From: Zingiber officinale
Lineage: Eukaryota; Streptophyta; Magnoliopsida; Zingiberales; Zingiberaceae
Direction of reading: 5' to 3'
Length of the DNA: 64,000 nt
Assembly: GCF_018446385.1 (NCBI RefSeq)
Contig: NC_055992.1
Coordinates: 100,086,947 to 100,150,946, forward strand
Position numbers and translations under genes: made by a program
The notes under the pieces: model-generated
What the model was told of the DNA's origin: nothing
Database searches by the model: none
Seen by the model: the letters and a program-made list of their open reading frames with translations, nothing else
Shown: positions 35,731-46,037 of the stretch, in pieces
Layout: each line of letters starts with the position of its first letter
Numbering within the stretch: the stretch's first letter is position 1

Positions 35731-36957
35731 CGTTGGATCGTGAAATATCGATAGAGGGGGGGGGGGGGGGGGGAATATCGATTCGAAAAATAACGAGTAT
35801 AAAAGAGTTAAGTGCAGCGGAAATGAAACAGCTTAGACAGATGAACACAATGTTTTTTTACTTCGTTCGGAGCCTGTGACGACTCCTACTCGAAGGCCCG
35901 TACTCCGTGAGCACTTTCGTTGGACAATTCACTAGCAATTCGAAATAATGATTACAAAGACAGTACAAGGAATGCTAATGAAAATTGAAACAAAGCTATA
36001 CCGACAGAAAGAAAACCACAAGGACAAGAGAATGTTGTCGGAGCTTCGTTGGCGTCGTTGGAGCGCAGAGCAGCAGAGCAAGCAGTCTAAGAGTTCTGAG
36101 TTGATCCTGATCTCTGCCTCCGCCCCATCTTTTATATGAAGCTCGGGGCGCCCTGGATCCCTTTCAGGCGCCCTGGTGAGACGTGGCAAGTCCAACCAGC
36201 GAGCTCCAAGTGGCGACGCGCGGTCAGGATAATTTTTGCCTCCAGGGCGCTCGGGTGCCTCCAGGGCGCCCGAGTGCCTCCCGGGCGCCCGGACCTCCGG
36301 GCGCCCGGATCCCCTCCGGGCGCTCAGACCACCTTTTTCCAGCGAGCAACTTTCCTGCAAAACAAGGTTAGTCCGAGACAAAATAGATCCTGCAAAACAA
36401 AGTGTTAGCATAATTAAAGTTCAACAAAGTAATAGCAAAGAGTATGACTTAGATTCCGTCTTTCCGAGACCGGAATCTAGTCACGATCTCGACTTAGATA
36501 TCCGAAATGGATCTAAGCCGGATCGACACCTAATGTTCCCTTCCCGGGAACGCGTCCTCGCAGTCACTCCCCTCCACTGACTTACCTTACCAGACATCCC
36601 GTCAGCCCTTGACCCGTCTGGACTTCTCGCCAACTATCCGGTCGGCCCGTCGACCTAGTTGGACTTCTCGCCAAGCGTCGGTCAGCCGTTGACCGCTTGG
36701 ACTTCTCGCCACTATCCGGTCCCCGTCGACCTGCGGACTTCTCAAGCGTCCGGTCCCGTTGACCGCTTGGACTTCTCGCCGACTATCCGGTCGACCGTCG
36801 TCCTAGCGGGCTTCGTGCCGATATCCGTCGGCCCGTCGATCTGTCTGGACTTTTTCCTGCACACTCGATCAGAGTGTTAGACAACAACAAGCTAACTTAA
36901 CCTGATTTGTCATTCATCAAAACCTGGGTTAAATCGTTAGTGCAAACCGCACCAACA
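35731..36957 (-). repeat. 3' LTR of the pol-less element
   Basis: The minus strand begins TGTTGGTGCGGTTTGCAC at 36957 and ends GATCCAACG at 35731 (expected CCAACA, last base mutated). Compared with the 5' LTR it has about 60 extra bases of GGCGCC hairpin units (36240-36330), a G run of about 18 bases at 35755-35773, and a tandem array (36580-36850) riddled with small deletions. Confidence 0.9.
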
Positions 36958-38255
36958 ATCTCCCCCTTTTTGATGGAATGACAATCTGGTTAAGTTAGTG
37001 TAAACATATGCATAAAACAGCATGCATTTAATGTGGTTTTTAAGTTAGTTTGTATTTTCAGCTTGGTTGTTTGGTTCAGCTAACTTAACCACCTAACCCT
37101 CCCCCTTTGGCATTCATCAAAAAAACATGGATTAACTAAGCATAAAAATGTCAAGATAATTTGGGGGAGTTTAAACTGTTTAAAGCATTAGCTTTTTTGG
37201 ATGTTTAGAAAAGTAGCTAAGTTTAGAAAAAAATCTCACACACAAGTGTATAAGTTCTAAATTCAAGATCAAATTTTAAATTTTTCAACACAAGTTTCAA
37301 TTTTGAAATGCTTTTCAAATAAGTTTTCAAAAATTCCAAAATTGAGTTTGAAAAAGATTATATTTCAAAACTGATTGAAATTTATTTTTCAACATTAAGT
37401 TTGTAAAAGATTTAATTTGTAAACTTTTTGAAAAATCTCATTTCCACAATTTTCAATAACAAAAAAATCTCATTTTTAATTTTCAAAACTAAGTTAAATT
37501 TAATATTCAAAATTAATTTTTAATAAAAAAAATGAAACCCAAAAAAACTTGATTATATAAGAGTTAGTTTGTAAACATAGTTTTAAAATATTTAAAGTAG
37601 ACAAAGGATTTTTTAAAAATTCTTTTTCAGAATCAACTTTTCAAAAAAAAATTGCATATTTTTAATCAAGTTGAGTCAAAAATAATTTTAAAGTTTAATT
37701 TGAAAAACTGAAGTTATTTTATTTCTCCTCCTGAACCTGACATTAAATCAAATGTCTAACCAGTTTGTTACTGACTGACTTATCAAAAGATAGCAGCTTT
37801 CACTTGGTTAGTCAAGTTAAGGTCAACCTTAACTTGATTAATATATATTTTGTATTTAACACTCAGACTTATGTCGATGCACTGAAATAAGCATCTTAAG
37901 CCTTAGGCAAGTGGCCTATGCATCTCACCCCTTTCTATGTTCGTCAAACACAAGCAAGGTAAGCCTAGGGTTTTGGTGAGATGCTCAAAACTAGTCCTAT
38001 GGGTACATGTTCTCTAAGGATTTTAAACTAGTCTAAGGCTAAAAATTTATTTAAAAATCTAAAAATAGGAAAGTTTTGAAAATAGAATATGTTTTAACCT
38101 ATAATTTGAGAATAACCATTTTTGAAAATATTTTTGAAGTTTGAAACTCCTAGTCTATTAAGATCGAACATAATCAATCCATATCAGAAAGAACACTAGA
38201 TAGATCAATAAGTATTCTACAAGTGATGTAGATAACTGAAGTGTCACAACTAGAG

Positions 38256-39520
38256 CTACTGAGATGAGGAAGGGGGTGGTCCAGATCCCAAGGAGCGGAG
38301 TAGTGTCATCAGCTCAGTGTGTCGAGTCTGCCCGTCAGCTCGTAACTCGGAGACCTCTCGCCGCATGTCACGCTGAAAGTCAGAGTTCTCCTGCTGGAGA
38401 CTCGCCATGGCCCTCTCTAGTCCAGTCATGTGGTCGGCTAGAGTGCGTGGTGCGTGACGTGGTGCTCGAGCTGGTGGTGGAGGTGGAACGGCCTCCTCCG
38501 GAAATAGTGCAAGCATGAACTCATCCTGCTCGGCCTCCCCCTGCGCGACTGGGTCGTGCTGGTGTCGTGCCCCCCTCCGCCAAGACATAGTACCGTCGCC
38601 CTCATCTATGTGGATACTAGCCAGAGAGAAGTTCCTAGCTGTTATGACGTCAAACTCAGTCATACAACGAATGTCTCCTCTAATGACATCAATGTGCAAC
38701 GAGGACATATATGCTGTCAGAATGTGACAAAAAGGCATGTGGACTCGACTATTAGTCACATATCCAGCAGAGTAGATAATGGTGGAGAAGATATGTAGGC
38801 TGATGTCAATATCTAACCTATGACTCAGGGCATAGAGTAAAAATGAGTGGAATGGGCTCATCACAGCGATGTCCCGAGTAGTCAGTGGTAAGATGCAAAA
38901 GACTAAGACCCTATAAAGAGCGTAGTCCTGGACTCGAAGTTCTACAGACCTAAACTGGGTCACAGTGGGATCTCGCTCTCCCCAAAAAAAATACGAATAA
39001 ATCGTATCAAGAGTGATATGTGAGTAGGGATCTCCGAATGGTAGATCCCCGGGAGGATAGCACAAAAAGGGACAAGTGGATGGACATAACCCTAAAAACT
39101 CCCGGATAGTCGTAGGTGATAGCGTGATATCAGTACCTGCTGCTCTAGTAGTATAGGTAAGGTCGTCTACTTTCACTAGGTTGTTACAAAATTCAGCACA
39201 CAGACTTATGTTTACCGGACTAGTACATTCAACAAGGTTTCGTAGGTTATAGTGGTTTATAACCTCCATAACAGGTGCACAAGAAACTAAAAAGAACGAT
39301 CTATCTATGCATTTAGTCCTAATGGCCATATAAATGGTTGACTCAAACCTAACTCTAAGTTCATATGTGGGAAACCTAGGGTCAGTACTAGCATTAGAGG
39401 GCCCAGTACCAGTATTTGTTCGTTTCCTACTGTTATATCAACGAGATATTCTAAATAGAAATATCAAGACAAATTTAAAAAAAAAATTAGACAAGGAAAA
39501 AGGATTTACCGAGGAGCCAT
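38256..39520 (-). CDS. Spliced second gene of the retroelement, PF20167-like plant transposon protein
   Basis: Exon 1 is 39520-39510 (ATG GCT CCT CG) with donor GTAAAT. The 80-bp intron is 39509-39430 and ends ACAG. Exon 2 is 39429-38256. Joined, they give 394 aa starting MAPRRKRTNTGTGPS, in frame to the stop; the main exon alone would start only at a late Met at 39329. Residues about 50-270 resemble the 'putative plant transposon protein' domain (PF20167) found in some plant retroelements, with LGLCPS, SVELRVQDYALYRVLV, DIAVMSPFHSFLLYALSHR and HMPFCHILTAYM. The C-terminus is Pro/Ala-rich, then a predicted coiled coil (LERAMASLQQENSDFQRDM). The biochemical role of this family is unknown. It sits downstream of gag with an apparent promoter of its own. 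Domain assignment is from memory of the family pattern. Confidence 0.75.
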
Positions 39521-39649
39521 CGTAAAATATAGAACTGATGACCTCGGTTGAGTCGCGGCAGCGTCTTCACCGCAAGAAAATTTAATTTTAGAACACTCTC
39601 ACACTGAGGTTCAGATAGAACCTTGGTAAGAGTGAAGAGATTTATGGCA

Positions 39650-39775
39650 AGTGTTGGGGGCGCCTGCTGCCCCGTATTTATAGGGAACTCCGGGCGCCCG
39701 GAGCCTTTCCGGGCGCCCGGGGTTGATTTCGGGCGGGGCGCCCCGGAAGGGTATACCAGGGGTGTCCGCCCCGTT
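39650..39775 (-). promoter_or_regulatory. Putative internal promoter of the second gene: TATA box and GGCGCC hairpins
   Basis: On the minus strand, CTATAAATAC (39683-39674) is preceded by three GGGCGCCC-centred inverted repeats (39690-39750). The LTR promoter has the same order: GGCGCC hairpins, then TATATAAAAG (about 36130 and 42930). The ATG of exon 1 is about 155 bp downstream of the TATA box. Confidence 0.5.
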
Positions 39776-40612
39776 TTTTTTTTTAAGTTGATTTAACATA
39801 ATTTTTAAGATAGTTTTTGAGGTTAATTTGGTTTTAAAATTAAAAGTAAATTAATCGTAATTCATTTTAGTTATTGAAATTTGATTAGTTCAAAATTTAA
39901 CTAATTCAATTCAAAATTTAATTTGATTAATTTAATTAATTTAATTTGAAATTTAATTTAATTAACTTAATTTGAAATTTAATTAATTTATTTAATTCAA
40001 AATTTAATTTGAATTTTAATTCGAAGTTTAATTTAATTTGAGTTTTAATTTTAATTACTTTGATTTGAATTTGATTTTAATCCTTAGTCATCTCACCCGA
40101 TCTAAGTTTTCAATCAGGGAATCCTATAATTTTATGAGATGAATTGGATTTTTAATTATGGAGTTTTGGTTTAACTTGTGTTAGATTCAGGTTTAGCTTT
40201 GGTCTCTACAAACAGGCATTTTTCGGATAAATTTCTAAGCTTAGTGAGTCACATGGACGTCATTAGAAGTAACCAACCTTTCGAGATTTTTCGAATAGTC
40301 CTATCCACGGATATTAGTACTAAACCTTGGTCTCACTAGTTAGGATCCATTTAAGGGTAGCTTCGGTCAGTTCCACTTGGCCAAATGCTCCAGATCGAAA
40401 CCATATCTTTCTAGACATGCGATGCCCAAGCTTCCCTAACGTACTATCATCCAAAAACTTCACCACTACCATGATTCAAGTTAAACTTGGTCTCTTTTTA
40501 ACTAATCCTAATTACCCTGCCGGGTTAGTTTGTTTAGATTACCCTGTCGGGTAAGTTAGTTTTGGAGGTGTCAGCTATTCTGGAGCCTCCCCCTGAATTA
40601 CTGGCCATTAAT

Positions 40613-40978
40613 TTAAATTTTTGTTTTAGGTTTGTGTCGATTTCTTTTATAGTTACAATTAACTTGGTGATAATTTATATTTTGTTGAGTTTTAATATTT
40701 TTAAATTTTGATTTCTTTGATTTGTGTTTTGGTTTTTGATTTAGTTTATTCGAGTTAATATAGTATATTTTTTCTTTAGGTATGTAATATTGATTAATTC
40801 CTACTTGCGTGGTCAAACACGCTTTCGGAACCCAAGCTTGATTAGTTGATTTGTATTGGGTTATTAATGACTTAAAGGTTTTATTTGAGTTCGACTTGTA
40901 TCCAAGTCCGGTTTTATTATAACATGCTTTTTGATTGTTCGGGATTAAGTCTAGATTTTTTGATCTTGTAGTGAATTT
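40613..40978 (-). pseudogene. Degraded gag C-terminal extension
   Basis: Downstream of the gag stop, in shifted frames, the minus strand still encodes TGLGYKS, QAWVPKACLTTQVG and NQYYIPKEKIYYI, the gag-protease linker of copia elements (compare QAWVPKSNLINQVGF in the element at 48030-54651). So gag once extended further and pol was lost beyond this point. Confidence 0.65.
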
Positions 40979-42289
40979 TTATAGTATTTCTTTTAAGTTA
41001 TTAATTTCTGATTTTAATGATGAGTTCTCTTCAAGTATTAGATCTTGAGTTGGATTTAATTTTTTTATTTGTTCCTTGAGGTCTTGATTTTCCTCAAGGA
41101 GTGATTTGTTTTCATTTTCTATTTTAATTAACTTACTATTTAAGCAAGAAATAATTTTAAAGAATTTTTTGTTTAAATTAAAATATACCTCATCCGGGCC
41201 TTCGGAAACGAGTACGGACTCGTGGCTTGATTCGGGTTCAGACTCGTCTTCATCTTCCGACTCGTCTTCCGTTTCAGCTTCGCGGGCCATCAGCGCAAGA
41301 TGGCTCTGGTGTTTCTGCTCTTCTCCCTCCGATTCGTCCGAGGAGTCGTCCCACATTGCTCTGAGGGCCTTCTTTTTGGTTGGCTTCGATTTGTCGAACT
41401 TCAGTCTTGGGCATTCGTTCTTGTAGTGCCCCTTTTTGTTGCATCTGAAGCACGTCACGTTCTTTTGTTCCGAGGGAGAACTGATCATTTGAAGGTCCTT
41501 CTTGCTGAAGTTTCTTTTTCTCCTGGTGAACATTTTTCTTACCAGGTTCACCAGGTGTTCTTCGTCTTCGGTATCTTGATCAGAATCTTCTTCAGATTCA
41601 GGATTGTTCTTCTTTTCTTTGGATGAGCCTGCAAATAAAGCAATACCTTTCTCGGCTCCAGCATTAGTTTGTTCATGTAATTCTAACTCACAAAAAAGCT
41701 CGTCTAATTTTAACTTAGATAAATTTTTCGAAATTTTGTAGGCATCTACGATTGATGCCCACAAGCTATTACGAGGAAAAGCATTTAGTGCGTACCTTAT
41801 TAAATCTCTGTTTTCCATCTGGTGGCCTATTGCGTGGAGTCCGTTGAGAACGTCCTTGATTCTTACATACAGTTGACTTGTCATTTCCCCTTCCTGTATT
41901 TTTATATTAAATATTTTATTTAAAAGTAGGTCTCTTTTTATTACCTTCGCGTCGCTTGTTCCTTCGTGCAACTCAATCAGTTTGTCCCACAATTCTTTAG
42001 CATTCTGATGTGGTCCGACGCGATTCAGCTCTTCTCGTGTTAGGCCGCAATGTAGCGTGTTGATTGCCTTGTTTTCTGTTGATGCCTTTTTCCTCATGTC
42101 CGGAGTCCACTGTTCCGGGTCTAGTGGATTTCCGGAGTTGTCGACTGGAGTTCGGTACGCCTTTATAACGCTGAACCATTGATTGTAGTCTGTCTTTAGG
42201 TACACCTCCATTCTTTTCTTCCAATACGAGAAGTCATCCCCGTTGAATAAGAGAGGTCGTACTGTGCTAAATCCTTCTAGTTGAGACAT
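40979..42289 (-). CDS. gag: Copia-type gag polyprotein (nucleocapsid) of the pol-less element
   Basis: A 436-aa Gag starting MSQLEGFSTVRPLLFNGDDF at 42289; an upstream open stretch lacks an ATG. The N-terminal half is the UBN2/DUF4219-type copia capsid region (YWKKRMEVYLKT, LWDKLIELHEGT, SQLYVRIKDVLNGLHAIG). A CCHC zinc knuckle, CFRCNKKGHYKNEC, binds element RNA. Acidic Glu/Ser-rich stretches follow, then a C-terminal coiled coil. It is intact over its whole length, unlike most retroelement genes in the window. The motif set fits SIRE/Maximus-type copia gag. Its role is assembly of virus-like particles with RNA (family knowledge). Confidence 0.9.
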   Translation of the reverse strand: MSQLEGFSTVRPLLFNGDDFSYWKKRMEVYLKTDYNQWFSVIKAYRTPVDNSGNPLDPEQWTPDMRKKASTENKAINTLHCGLTREELNRVGPHQNAKELWDKLIELHEGTSDAKVIKRDLLLNKIFNIKIQEGEMTSQLYVRIKDVLNGLHAIGHQMENRDLIRYALNAFPRNSLWASIVDAYKISKNLSKLKLDELFCELELHEQTNAGAEKGIALFAGSSKEKKNNPESEEDSDQDTEDEEHLVNLVRKMFTRRKRNFSKKDLQMISSPSEQKNVTCFRCNKKGHYKNECPRLKFDKSKPTKKKALRAMWDDSSDESEGEEQKHQSHLALMAREAETEDESEDEDESEPESSHESVLVSEGPDEVYFNLNKKFFKIISCLNSKLIKIENENKSLLEENQDLKEQIKKLNPTQDLILEENSSLKSEINNLKEIL

Positions 42290-42535
42290 GTTGCACACAA
42301 GTAAATAATGAAAAAATATTCCAAGACTTGGTCTTGGATTAGTAGTGCGGAAAAAAATAATAGCTGTATCTAAATTGGTGTTGCACCAATTTAGATTTAA
42401 TTGCAACGAGAAGAAAGAAAAAAAATTCCTAACTTAATAGTAATATCAATTTAGAATTAAGCAAAAAAAATATTTTCACCCCCTGTTTGATTGGTGGTTG
42501 CACCAAATCAGAGCGGTACCTGCTCTGATACCACT

Positions 42536-43707
42536 TGTTGGATCATGAAACGTCGATAGAGGGGGGTGAATATCGATTCGAAAAACAACGAGTATAAAAG
42601 AGTTAAGCGCAGCGGAAATGAAACAGCTTAGACAGATGAACACAATGTTTTTTTACTTCGTTCGGAGCCTGTGACGACTCCTACTCGAAGGCCCGTACTC
42701 CGTGATCACTTTCATTGGGCAATTCACTAGCAATTCGAAATAATGATTACAAAGACAGTACAAGGAATGCTAATGAAAATTGAAACAAAGCTATACCGAC
42801 AGAAAGAAAACCACAAGGACAAGAGAATGTTGTCGGAGCTTCGTTGGCGTCGTTGGAGCGCAGAGCAGCAGAGCAAGCAGTCTAAGAGTTCTGAGTTGAT
42901 TCTGATCTCTGCCTCCGCCCCATCTTTTATATGAAGCTCGGGGTGCCCTGGATCCCTTCCAGGCGCCCTGGTGAGACGTGGCAAGTCCAACCAGCGAGCT
43001 CCAAGTGGCGACGCACGGTCAGGATAATTTTTGCCTCCCGGGCGCCCGGACCACCTTTTTCCAGCGAACAACTTTCCTGCAAAACAAGGTTAGTCCGAGA
43101 CAAAATAGATCCTGCAAAACAAAGTGTTAGCATAATTAAAGTTCAACAAAGTAATAGCAAAGAGTATGACTTAGATTCTGTCTTTCCGAGACCGGAATCT
43201 AGTCACAATCTCGACTTAGATATCCGAAATGGATCTAAGCCGGATCGACGCCTAATGTTCCCTTCCCGAGAACGCGTCCTCGCAGTCACTCCCCTCCAGT
43301 GACTTACCTCACTTACCTGCCAGACGTCCGGTCAGCCCTTCGACCCGTCTGGACTTCTCGCCAGCTATCCGGTCAGCCCGTCGACCTAGCTGGACTTCTC
43401 GCCAAGCGTCCGGTCAGCCCGTTGACCCGCTTAGACTTCTCGCCAGCTATCCGGTCAGCCCGTCGACCTAGCTGGACTTCTCGCCAAGCGTCCGGTCGGC
43501 CCGTTGACCCGCTTGGACTTCTCGCCAGCTATCCGGTCAGCCCGTCGTCCTAGCTGGGCTTCGTGCCAGATATCTGGTCAGCCCGTCGACCTGTCTGGAC
43601 TTTTTCCTGCACACTCGATCAGAGTGTTAGACAACAACAAGCTAACTTAATCTGATTTGTCATTCATCAAAACCTGGGTTAAATCGTTAGTGCAAACCGC
43701 ACCAACA
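42536..43707 (-). repeat. 5' LTR of the pol-less element, with a 72-bp tandem array in U3
   Basis: The LTR is bounded by TGTTGGATCATG (plus strand, 42536) and ...GCACCAACA (43707). U3 contains an array at about 43320-43590 of alternating half units, 'gtcagcccgtcgacctagc' and 'gtcagcccgttgacccgct', each followed by 'ggacttctcgcca'. A TATATAAAAG box (minus strand) is near 42930, with one GGGCGCCCGG hairpin at about 43040. Confidence 0.9.
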
Positions 43708-46037
43708 TTAACCTCAAGGATTGAGATTTGAATTGGAGCGTAATGACTGTGAATGTAATTGAGGCTAATTGGTTGATTGTTTAGATTGATTAATTCATGT
43801 TTAAGGTCAATGAAAATGGATTAACTTGGGCAATTAAATTCAATCCATGTTAATTATGTTTATCTCGATTTGGTGTATTAGATTGGAATAGTAATAACAT
43901 TGCACCCTTGCATTAGTGTTTCTACCAAGATTAGAGCCATATTTTATAGAGTTTCAAAATATTTTATGAATCAAGAATCAAACCCATCAACAACTTGATA
44001 CACAATGCATTTAATTATTTTGGGTTCAAAAAATGTTTTGTATGTTATACTATTTAGTTTTTTGTAAGTTATTTGCACCTAACCTGATTATCTAAAATTA
44101 TTGAGTTTGGCCATTTGGTTATTTTCTCGTCTACTATTCAAGACTTGAAGACTCATCTAGTCTGCTGTTCAAGACTTGAAGATTAAGTTGAGACTGCCTT
44201 CAATACAGGTATGATTCATGAGCATTTGCCTTGTTCTATATAAATTAAGTTTACTATCAATTTTGGATAATGCGTGTGCTATTGATCTGTCCTTTTTCCC
44301 TCTAAAAGTTCATCCATTGTTAATTGTCCTTCCACTTACTTTATAAGATGCACTGTATTCTCAATAATAATTTTCTAAAGTACCTTAGTCAAGTGTCACT
44401 CTACATTGTTTTTTTTTCTCATTATCAGCAAACATGCAAATAGTTAAAGTTGTCACATACTCAGATTTACATCAAGTAATATGTCAGGGAATCTTAACAT
44501 AACTGGTTCATTCTTAACATAACTGGTTCATTCAGACAATAATAAATGGATGGTTACTATCACAACATTCCCTTAAATTTCATGTTGGTGGAAATTTGGA
44601 AGGAATTCAGTTTTCATTTGTCCTTTTTTCCTTTCTTAATTTGATTCATGTTACTTTTGAATGGCAATTTAGATGTTCATTATCCACTAGCTGAAATGTC
44701 TAGTAGATCCAAGCTCAGCTGTGTCTGTCGGAATACTTATATAAATAGTTATTTGGCTTCAGCATATTATGAAGATATCATCCGTGTATGTATCTTGATA
44801 ATCTCACATCTTTTATGTAGGTATCGTCCACTTGGAATACTTATATCTTGAAGGTATCATCGAGAATGTTTTAGCAATTTTACTTTTTATCTTAATTTGA
44901 TTATAAATGATTACTTTTTTCACTTGTTAAACTCTTAATAGTTGGATATGATTATTTAGTTTTTTTGATGAATTGTGATTGTTTATTTGAAAAAAATACA
45001 TATGAATGAGTTGTTATACCTATTTACAATGGTTCAATTATGATTGTTTATTTTAAAAAAAAATGCACATGAATGGGTTGTTATACCTATTTACAATGGC
45101 TCAATCATGCATGTGTACATGTTGGGATATAATAAGTTTTTTTGTGTGTTTTGAATGACTTTTCCAATGATTCAATGTGTAATGCATGAGAATGTGTATT
45201 CAATTAATTAACGTGTGTTATTGTTTTTTATTTTGTAGGACATCATTATGTTTTTTTGGTGAGCATGTTCGATGCATGGATAAATGCCTTTTGGCGGATT
45301 ACTTAATTTAGTCGACCACATGTACATTGTCATTTATTGGCTTTTTGTAGATGCACGGTTGCCTTTTGGGGGCATTCATAAAGATATTAATTGATGGATT
45401 TTAGCTAATTATATATACTTTTAGATGCCATATGTTGGCTTTTTGTAAAATTATTAAGGAGAATATAGTGTGGTACCATTTTTGAAATACAATGATTATA
45501 TTTTGGATAATTTATTTTGTACAATTGCATTTGATTAGATGATAAAATTGTATTATTAGTAATATATATTGGTGAAAAAAAATAAGTGGTACTATTAATG
45601 GGCAAAATGTTACCTTTTAAAAAAATAAAATACAAATATAAGTGTTGCATATGTATCAATAAGTGATGTATTTAAGAGGTGAAAATTTTAATAAAAAATA
45701 ATGCATTTAATGAAAAAAGTGTTGTATTATTGGGTTAAAAAAATTATAAAAAGTGTTGCTATTAATAGTAAAAAGTGTTGCAATTGTTCAAGAGTAACAA
45801 AAAAATAAATGTTGCTGTTAGAAGAAAATGTGTTGCTTATAGAGAAGCGTTGCTTTTACTATATATGGCAACAGTTGGAGAAAGTGTTGCGTAAAATGAC
45901 AAAAGTGTTACATTACATCTAACATAACAAGACTTTGCAAGATAGAGTCAAATGTGTTACCTTAAGCATAAAGCAACATTTATAGGTCCAAAAACAACAC
46001 TTTTGTGATGATGTCTTAGGATCATTTTATAGTAGTG
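43708..46037. other. Right part of the CACTA element
   Basis: AT-rich DNA without coding potential. 44475-44535 has a short tandem duplication (TTAACATAACTGGTTCATTC). From about 45000 an 'aatgngttgttatacctatttacaatgg' segment is duplicated. The last 400 bp hold the GTGTTGC-type subterminal repeats and the terminal inverted repeat. Confidence 0.6.

Larger units (their letters stand above)
35731..43707 (-). mobile_element. Complete pol-less LTR retrotransposon with gag and a spliced second gene (TSD TTAAC)
   Basis: LTRs are 42536-43707 (5') and 35731-36957 (3'), and TTAAC flanks the element at 35726-35730 and 43708-43712. On the minus strand the primer binding site TGGTATCAGAGC lies two to three bases inside the 5' LTR and the polypurine tract AAAAAGGGGGAGAT directly precedes the 3' LTR. 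The interior holds gag (42289-40979, with a degraded tail to 40613) and a second gene (39520-38256). I find no protease, integrase, reverse transcriptase or RNase H motif in any frame. It therefore resembles TR-GAG non-autonomous elements and must depend on a SIRE-like partner. 36958-38255 and 39800-40600 are AT-rich and non-coding. Confidence 0.9.
31107..46037. mobile_element. Non-autonomous CACTA (EnSpm) transposon, 14.9 kb with nested insertions (TSD TTG)
   Basis: The left end starts CACTACTACAAAATGAGCCT and the right end, read inward, starts CACTACTATAAAATGATCCT, agreeing at about 21 of 23 positions. TTG flanks both sides (31104-31106, 46038-46040), the 3-bp TSD typical of CACTA elements. 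Subterminal regions are packed with short direct and inverted GTGTTGC/GCAACAC words (31130-31315 and 45640-46020). After removing the three nested insertions (31483-35216 with its own insert, and 35731-43707) about 3.2 kb of element-own DNA remains. It has no transposase (TNPD) or TNPA-like coding, so the element is non-autonomous. Confidence 0.88.

Noticed and set aside
36136-36580. Open frames over the LTR promoter region (also 42931-43302)
   Set aside because: Both LTR copies give them; they translate GGCGCC hairpin units and LTR sequence, not a conserved protein.
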